From Casuarius casuarius (Eukaryota; Chordata; Aves; Casuariiformes; Casuariidae), in NCBI GenBank assembly GCA_003342895.1, contig PTFA01000017.1:1518402-1582401 (forward strand): a DNA stretch of 64,000 bases, written 5' to 3'. The notes below the pieces were generated by a model, which saw only the letters and a program-made list of their open reading frames with translations, was not told the DNA's origin and did no database searches. Position numbers and translations under genes: made by a program. Below, piece after piece: positions 57,901 through 64,000 of the stretch (its first letter is position 1; each line of letters begins with the position of its first letter).

Positions 57901-59949
57901 TTCTAGTTGGCCATTCTCCTCTGTGCAAAGAATGTATGCTTGGTGTCATGTTATTAAAACACAAATATGCTGAGCTACAAAGCAGTCTTCTCTCTACCTA
58001 GAAAAAACTTCTTTACAATGTTTATTCAGATGCTTAAAAGAAAATCATTGAAATAACTTGGCCGCAAAGACCCAGACTTATATAGCGGTGCCCCTCAAGT
58101 GATCGTATATCTATATGCACACGTATGTGTGTATGTATATATGTATTATATATATATAAAATGTGAGGAGTTGCAATTACAAAAGTTTCTGACTACATAC
58201 ACAGATGTAACTGGCCATATTCCTCCTGAAGGAATTGAATGTAGCCCTCTGCGCTGCTTTCTGAAGTTTAAACTCCTTAAAACAAGCTCACGATGGAAAG
58301 CAAAGCAGATGATATAGCCAGATAGAGCCAGACCTGTGGGATTTGTTTGTGTCTCCTGCATGGTAGGTTAGAAAGATCTTTGAGGGAGCAGGCAAAAGGA
58401 TTTGTAGGTCTTCTTCCTTGGCATGCAGAGCAGATGTGTCCAGTTCATCCCAAGCAGGGTGAACCATAAACTGTTGACGCAGACTACATTGGACACCAAT
58501 CACTGGAACAGGTCACAGGTTATATAGGTGTAGCAAATTATAAAAATGAAAATAACTGATGTTTTGATGGATTGCATGAAAATGTGTGGATTTCACCTTT
58601 CTGATTTCTCTGTAGTTTTAGCAGGCTCACCATCTAATAATAACTGCAGAAAAAACTGAGGGATTTGGGGGGGGGGTCTTTAAATAGCAATTTTTGTTGC
58701 ATGTTGTGAATTAGAAAAAAATCAAAGGTGAGTCTTAGCAGCTACTAAAGTTATCTGTAATCCTGAATTTAGATTGTCAGAGTCAGTTGTGATACTGCTT
58801 ATCACTAAGCTGTGGTAACTGACCCTGCACACTCTTAATTCAAATTCCAGTAGTAAAATCATTACTTAAAATTCAAATTTATATACTAAAATGCAGAAGT
58901 AGAATCTGCTATGAGGATTGGAGGATGAATGTGTGCAGGGTCAGTTGGCTCAGAGGATAAGTAGCAACTTACTGAGCCAGTGAGTCAACTTAATTGGATA
59001 GACCATTCTAAGTGTATTCTTATGTTTTAATTCTTCATCTTTTTAGTCCTTTCTCCGAATGGGTAATATAACTAATTCATTTTAAATGCTCTGACATTAT
59101 TTTGACCTTTTTGAGGTTCTCAATATCTGGCGCATTTGAACAAATATTTTCAAATATTTGTTCATGGATTTTTCTTCAGACATTTAAAATAGCACTTTGG
59201 ACCTGTCAGTGGTTGAGGTTTAGCTTATTGAAGTTTAAAAAAAAAATAGTACTGCATGCTTTTAATAATGAAGCTATTGTAAGATGTTAAAGTGATAGGT
59301 TGCTCTAGGAATATTGAAAGAATAAAATGTGCAAACTGATGGATCTCTGTGTGGGAGAATGTATTGAATTGTGCAGCTAACACTTTTTTAAGCTTCTGTC
59401 AATTGTGCAATATAATATTAATAACATGCCTTAAGAAAGGAAGACACACAAAGAGATAAAATGTGAGTAAGCTCGGTGAAGATCATCTCAATGTGCTTTG
59501 AATGATTTGCAAGCTCCCAAGTCATAGTTAAAGTGAGAGAGTTGGTGGAACTTTTCCTTAGTAGTTTATGCTGGAAAAATTATTTGAAAATTGTTCATTT
59601 TGCCACTGAATTCATTTTAATAGGCAAGTACTTTGGGAAGCTACCCTTAAACTCAGTTCTGTCTGTAGTTTTTGAGAATTGTAGGCTTATTTATGTCCGT
59701 CCTGTTTATACGTAAACATACTGGCATAATTGCTCATTTACATAGCTGTGGGATGGTAAGGTTGATGGTTAGGATGTAGGAGAAGAGTAATTGTTCACAC
59801 GTTGAGAAAAATGGGAGATGAGCTGAGGCAGAAACATTACTGTGTTTTTGAAGTCTCCTATTTTAACTTAAAATAGTTTAAAGACTGGATGAAAAATGTA
59901 TGTGGAATGAATACATACAGGTCTTTTGTTTTTTACTTTTCAGATCTAA
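51780..59949 (+). CDS. EIF1AX: EIF1AX (eIF1A), coding exons 2-7; exon 1 in gap
   Basis: This gene encodes eIF1A, the OB-fold initiation factor that binds the 40S A site with eIF1, promotes 43S assembly and scanning, and later recruits eIF5B for subunit joining (family knowledge). Six exons join in frame. With the expected five codons plus one base of exon 1 they give 144 residues, the normal length. Seen are the basic N-terminal tail ([14 protein letters not shown]), the OB fold from about Glu34 to residue 103 ([43 protein letters not shown]), and the acidic C-terminal tail ending DEDIDDI, the eIF5B-binding motif. Residue 50 is Leu where I recall Met in human. It is intron-bearing and intact, so not a retrocopy. 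Confidence 0.96.
53674..53777 (+). CDS. EIF1AX: EIF1AX coding exon 3 (residues 34-68)
   Basis: The exon encodes [19 protein letters not shown] and the RNA-binding strand [10 protein letters not shown] of the OB fold. Acceptor CTTTCAG, donor AAG|GTAACT. The next intron (2524 bp) contains the T29 run at 54871-54899 and no other recognised element. Confidence 0.97.
54871..54899. repeat. T29 homopolymer
   Basis: Twenty-nine consecutive T in the EIF1AX intron after exon 3, the longest homopolymer of the window. It could be the tail of a minus-strand retroposon, but no body is recognised beside it. Confidence 0.9.
56302..56352 (+). CDS. EIF1AX: EIF1AX coding exon 4, 51 bp (residues 69-85)
   Basis: This short exon encodes [17 protein letters not shown], a core OB-fold strand. 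Acceptor CTTTCAG, donor CAG|GTAAAA. The next intron is 914 bp with nothing recognised. Confidence 0.97.
57267..57348 (+). CDS. EIF1AX: EIF1AX coding exon 5 (residues 86-112)
   Basis: The exon encodes [20 protein letters not shown] followed by YGELPEH, the helical region after the OB fold. Acceptor ATTTAG, donor CATG|GTAAGA. The next intron is only 104 bp. Confidence 0.97.
57453..57544 (+). CDS. EIF1AX: EIF1AX coding exon 6 (residues 113-143)
   Basis: The exon encodes [20 protein letters not shown] and the acidic repeat [10 protein letters not shown]. Acceptor TTTTTCAG, donor GAC|GTAAGT. The next intron (2399 bp) contains a TA/TG repeat at 58105-58159 and a 13-bp-arm palindrome at 59137-59164. 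Confidence 0.97.
58105..58159. repeat. TA/TG microsatellite
   Basis: Short compound TA and GTATGT repeat in the last EIF1AX intron. Confidence 0.85.
59137..59164. repeat. Perfect 13-bp inverted repeat, 2-base spacer
   Basis: TGAACAAATATTT, spacer TC, AAATATTTGTTCA. A 28-base near-perfect palindrome in the last EIF1AX intron, able to form a hairpin or bind a symmetric protein. Confidence 0.9.
59944..59949 (+). CDS. EIF1AX: EIF1AX last coding exon: Ile144 and stop
   Basis: After a good pyrimidine tract and TTTTCAG at 59937-59943 the sequence reads ATC TAA. Phase 0 from exon 6 gives the terminal Ile of DIDDI and the stop. The rest of this exon is 3' UTR. Confidence 0.92.
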   Translation: M

Positions 59950-60315
59950 ATTGGAACAGAGGTTTACATTCCAACTTTTTTCCTCCAAGGGTTGTTCTAC
60001 ATTGATATTTCGATTATTTTTTGGGTGAAGTCCCTTTCTTTTAAGAAGACTGAAAATTCTCGGTAAAGAGTGTAGTTTGTTACATCAAAAGGATTTATTT
60101 TCAATGTTTGTTTTAAAGTATTTATATTTCTTTAGGAATGGATAATGCTGGATTATTGCAAAGGTTAAATGAAATGCCACAAATATTTTGTCTCTTCACC
60201 AATTAGAGCTTTTACCTCTGGATGTAAGCGAGATACAGTGACATGGGCTGTAAAAGACTGCATTCTTCCCTCTTCTGCTTTCATCACTACAATTCCAGTT
60301 AAACTTGTATTTTGA

Positions 60316-60321
60316 AATAAA
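60316..60321 (+). terminator. EIF1AX: AATAAA poly(A) signal candidate, proximal
   Basis: The hexamer lies 366 bases after the stop codon, in TTTGAAATAAAAATTC. The downstream region is only weakly GT-rich. Confidence 0.4.
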
Positions 60322-60713
60322 AATTCTTTACCCTGTAATTATCATGGATTTTGATTAAATACCCAGTTCAGATTAGTATCAAATCATACTATGCAGTGTC
60401 TGTCCTTATACCCCTTGCCTTGATGTTAACTTTAAAAAGATTTTGATAATATAAAAGGAAGGCAGAAATCTGCATTTAAATTCATAATGTAAGAATCTGC
60501 TTTTCATGTCTAGTAGCATGCTGCTATTTTTATACTGATTTTGATAATTAAACACTCATTATTTCAGAGATATAAATTTGCCACAGAGGAGGGGTAGGGG
60601 ACAAGTGAAGATAAGAAGGAAGCAGCATCTCAAATTTTCAGTTGTTAAAAACTGTCTTGTATGCATAGCTCTTCCATATTGTAAGTACAGTAGCTAAGCT
60701 GTAGTTGCAGAAG

Positions 60714-60757
60714 ATGAACACTGGGTGGCACCCAAATGAACACTGGGTGGCACCCAA
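60714..60757. repeat. 22-bp perfect tandem duplication
   Basis: A unit beginning ATGAACACTGGG and ending CACCCAA occurs twice head to tail (60714-60735, 60736-60757), inside the likely EIF1AX 3' UTR. Confidence 0.95.
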
Positions 60758-61111
60758 CTTAAGAGATACATTAATGCAAAACATTAACAGTTCGTTTTGT
60801 ACTGAAACATACATAAAATAGTTTTTTCCCCAAAGTGAATGCTTAACATTCTTGATATGTTAAACATGTAGAATATTTTTACATTATAGAAAAGGTTATG
60901 TTGAAAGTAGAGTTTTATTTTAACCTTTAATGCCATACATTGTAAGGTACAACGTTAAAGCTTATGTGAACTCTGAATAACTATATAAATGAGATATTAA
61001 ATTTGTGTCAAATTTAGGAAAAGGATCTTTTCATCCAGAAGTAATTACTGAAACAAACTAATGGAAAGATTCTTATCCAGCTTCTGACTAGAGGAGTCAG
61101 TTAACAAGTTG

Positions 61112-61117
61112 AATAAA
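61112..61117 (+). terminator. EIF1AX: AATAAA poly(A) signal candidate, distal
   Basis: The hexamer lies in GTTGAATAAAGAC, followed about 25-40 bases later by TTATTTTGTGG, a plausible T/GT-rich downstream element. Confidence 0.4.
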
Positions 61118-62929
61118 GACTAACATCATCATGCAAATATTATTTTGTGGCAACCTTAGTTTCTATGTCTTTAATTATGTATTTAACAGCTCTGAAAGCA
61201 GGTTAATAGAAGACTTTATTTTGTGCCATAAAAATCTGATTCTGGACACTTGTATTCGTTATACAGTCTTTTCGTATGATGTAAAGTGACTACCCCAATA
61301 GATAAAAACAAAATGGCTTTAAATATGGAGTGGCCTCATTGCTTTATGTGATTTTTAAGGAGGAGTTCTGTGCTAGATCTGAACTTCCAGGGCATTTAAG
61401 AAAATGTCTTCTCTCTTAACTTTTTCTTTACTGCAGTTTCTATTATTATTTGGATTGGGCATCTTATTCTAAGGATATTAAACTTTTCTTAGTATTTAGA
61501 AATTTTGCCAAATGTTTCATGGGTTTTAAGTACTTGTTTTAAAGACTTGATAAATATTGGGAAAAGATGCTATTAACATAAATTCTTACTACACGGATAT
61601 GAAAGTATATTAAGTTGCTGTCTCTCTGTACAGTTCAATTGTGAGTGAACATAAAAGCTGCAATGTTTCAGGAAAATGTTTATAAAACTATCCCCTAGCT
61701 TATTGTTTTCCTCAGCATACTAAACAGACTACGAACAGCTCTGAAAATGGTTAAAAGCTCTCAAAATTTGCCTTGAGATCCAAGAGCAGAAGGTGTATGC
61801 TCTCTTTACTTGTACTAGCAGAAAGGTTAATGATTAAATCATGATGAATGTTTACTGAAGAGACAGATATTACAGAATTTATACTTGCCAAAATTAATAT
61901 TCTAGGCTTGTGAAAAATGTAGAGTAGATGAACAGTGATAAGGAGATACAGGTGAATACCATGCTGTTGCAAGGAATTTCATTCACTTTGCCAGAGTTCC
62001 CTGGCATGTTGTTATGGTTACTTCAGCTTGGGGATGGACAAAGATGAAATTTTGTTCCTGGCTTTGCCCCTGAGGTTCCTTCCAGTCTGTTGTTCACATG
62101 CTCATGTCTGGAATAGCCAGACCTCTTTGCAGAGCTTTTGAGGAAATTTAGCTATTAATTTTTTGATTAGTGCTTTGGCTCAAGACCATGTAATTTCTAC
62201 TTGTGTGCTACACTGTGTTGCCTTTCTTGAACACATTTCCTCATCTTCTCTTTATTTGTCTAGTATTAAAACTCCTTTCTCAGCCCGGTTCAGGCAGCTT
62301 TATATAATCTCCTCTTGTTTCTCCTTTCCTTGGAGGAAGGAAAACAACTTACACAAGTAGCTCTCTTTTCAGTGTCTCCATGCAACGAGCAGTGGCAGAA
62401 CAGCAGCTGCCAGGTGGAGAATTGCAAGATTGCTGACTAAAGCCATGAAAGGTGCTCCATCTGTAAGAGCATTTTCCTGACAATTTTTTAATCAGACTCT
62501 TGTTCAACTTTGGGAATTGCTGCAGGCTTTTTCTCATAGTGTAAAATTGAAAGCGGGGATTTGAAGATGAGTTTCCTGCAGCTCAAGTTTAAAGTTTGTG
62601 TTCTCTGAAATGTTTCCCGCTTTGAAGTTTTCTCCATGATTAAAACTTCGAAACATGTTTTCTGTTGATTGTTCCAAATCTGATCTTCACCCTTGTTTCT
62701 ACACCTTATAATAATCGCAGCTGTGCATTTGGTTGGACAACAAGTATTTCTTTTTCAGCCCTAATCCTTAGCAGATATTATCCAGACACAGCCAATTAAA
62801 AAAAAAAAAAGAAAGAAAGAAAAAAAAGTAGACAACTCTGCTTTCCTTCTTGAAGAGAAGAAGAAGCTGGTAATCCATGAATGTTGAGCCCTGTGCTATT
62901 TGCATGTTACTGTTGACAGGTTATATCAT

Positions 62930-62995
62930 ACGACTATATTATATGTGCGAGTATATACCAAATATAATTGTGTGTATATATGTATGTACAATGTA
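62930..62995. repeat. TA/TG-rich imperfect repeat
   Basis: Loose TATA, GTGTGTATATATGTATG units downstream of EIF1AX. Confidence 0.6.
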
Positions 62996-63040
62996 TGACT
63001 TGGTAGGGCTGGGGAATCTGAATGATGGTCATGAATGAAA

Positions 63041-63204
63041 ATGAGCTCATTGACTGAGAGCGGCGACTTGCTTGATATGGTACCCAGCTCTATTGGTAAT
63101 CAGCTTCTCCACGATGAACTGATAGGACTTGTGGCGTGATACCTCACTGTGGACTAATGGTGGAACTGCATCCTCCCTGTGGCTGCTCAGGTTGTGAGGT
63201 AAGT
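63041..63204. other. Unexplained GC-richer segment with minus-strand ORF and plus-strand donor
   Basis: On the minus strand an open frame of about 54 codons runs from about 63210 down to a TGA near 63050. It is protein-like in composition, including HKSYQFIVEKLITNRAGY. On the plus strand the segment ends GTGAG|GTAAGT at 63198-63199, a strong donor. All three plus-strand frames are closed, so if it is an exon on that strand it is non-coding. I do not recognise the peptide. It could be a gene fragment, an old transposon piece or a non-coding exon. Confidence 0.3.
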
Positions 63205-64000
63205 CTTGTTTTCAGTTGAGGATGGGTGCTGAAGCTTATTCAACAGCTGGAGCAGTCTGTCTAAATCATAATCATTTGCTGTTACTTAACTTGAATATCA
63301 AGGGACCTGAACACCTGTCTCAGCTGCTTGCAGTAGAGGGCTCAAGTCTAGCTTTCCATCTACAAACACTGTGTTATCTAGGTAGCTCATAGAAGTGAGG
63401 ACTTGAAAGTTAGAATAAGCCCAGACTTTTGGAAGATGGGGGAAGAGGGAATTGTTATTACCTGAAATAATCTTGGAGTAGTCTCAGTACAGTTTTCTTT
63501 ATCCCTTTTAAATATGGTGCTTCTTGGCTTTTGTGAAGATGGTTACTAACAACACTTTCTCATTCTGATGCAATACAAAATGAGTCTGTAGAATTCTGTA
63601 GAATTTATTTCTGTGGATATGCATGCCCATTGGGAAAGGAAGGAGGAGAGGTGAGCAGAGAGGATACCTTTCCTTTTTTTTCTTTTCTTTTTTTTTTTTT
63701 TTTTAATCAATAGCAAGTATGTATCCATCAGTCAGAGTTCCTGTTGATTAATTCAGGTTGTTCGTGTTGTATCTTGACCATCAAATTAAATGCTGAAGAT
63801 CAATTTTTTATTTTATATTCACAATCTCAACCAAGTATAGAGGCCAGCTGAAAATAATGGAAAAGTACCTTCATGTTCTAATTCCATCCAGAAAATAAGG
63901 ACTAGAAGTAGGGTACCACTGTCTGGAGCATCTGAATCTGTTTCTTCTTTCAAGTGCTTGTTTGCCTATGGTCTATTCATGGCCCACATTTGGGATCCAG

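Larger units (their letters stand above)
59950..61150 (+). other. EIF1AX: EIF1AX 3' UTR (extent inferred)
   Basis: AT-rich sequence follows the stop with AATAAA at 60316-60321 and 61112-61117. It includes a perfect 22-bp tandem duplication at 60714-60757. Which 3' end is used cannot be told from the sequence, and the UTR may extend further. Confidence 0.5.
61151..64000. other. DNA downstream of EIF1AX
   Basis: Mostly AT-rich sequence with no recognised gene. It holds an A-rich run near 62797-62827, a TA/TG-rich repeat at 62930-62995, an unexplained GC-richer segment at 63041-63204 and a T-rich run at 63671-63704. In human the next gene is MAP7D2 in the same orientation, but I see no MAP7D2 exon here. 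Confidence 0.5.

Overview
The window is vertebrate nuclear DNA, almost certainly sauropsid and most probably a bird. It is AT-rich with large introns and GT-AG splice sites. Its recognisable interspersed repeats are two CR1-group LINE fragments, and I saw no Alu, B1 or L1 sequence. It carries two neighbouring genes on the + strand: RPS6KA3 (ribosomal S6 kinase 2, RSK2) and EIF1AX (translation initiation factor eIF1A). The same order and orientation relative to each other is known at human Xp22.12. In birds that block lies on an autosome (chicken chromosome 1), which is general knowledge and not visible here.

Layout. Positions 1-6369 are an RPS6KA3 intron; the first two coding exons lie upstream of the window. 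Twenty RPS6KA3 coding exons (equivalent to human coding exons 3-22) run from 6370 to 44751. All splice phases close, giving 698 residues plus a stop. With the 42 residues expected from the missing exons this is exactly the 740 residues of human RSK2, so residue numbers below use human numbering. A 3' UTR follows, with AATAAA signals at 45006, 45053 and 48872. About 1 kb of intergenic DNA leads to a CpG island (49960-51240) with CCAAT boxes, GC boxes and a perfect NRF1 palindrome. It is interrupted by a 496-base run of N (50604-51099) that appears to hide EIF1AX exon 1 and its start codon. EIF1AX coding exons 2-7 run from 51780 to 59949. The remaining 4 kb is 3' UTR and downstream DNA, with one unexplained GC-richer segment near 63.1 kb.

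Function. RSK2 is a two-kinase-domain effector of ERK signalling that phosphorylates transcription and translation targets. eIF1A acts in ribosomal scanning and start-codon selection. Their adjacency is ancestral synteny, not an operon, and each has its own promoter.

I found no new gene system. The points that most deserve a second look are: a GC-AG intron in RPS6KA3; a NAGNAG tandem acceptor in the inter-kinase linker; three E-boxes in a 12-bp tandem array; a GC-rich 1.1 kb intronic patch with a ~49-bp degenerate minisatellite; a decayed CR1 reverse-transcriptase fossil; a 13-bp-arm palindrome; the single-codon last exon of EIF1AX; and the segment near 63.1 kb.
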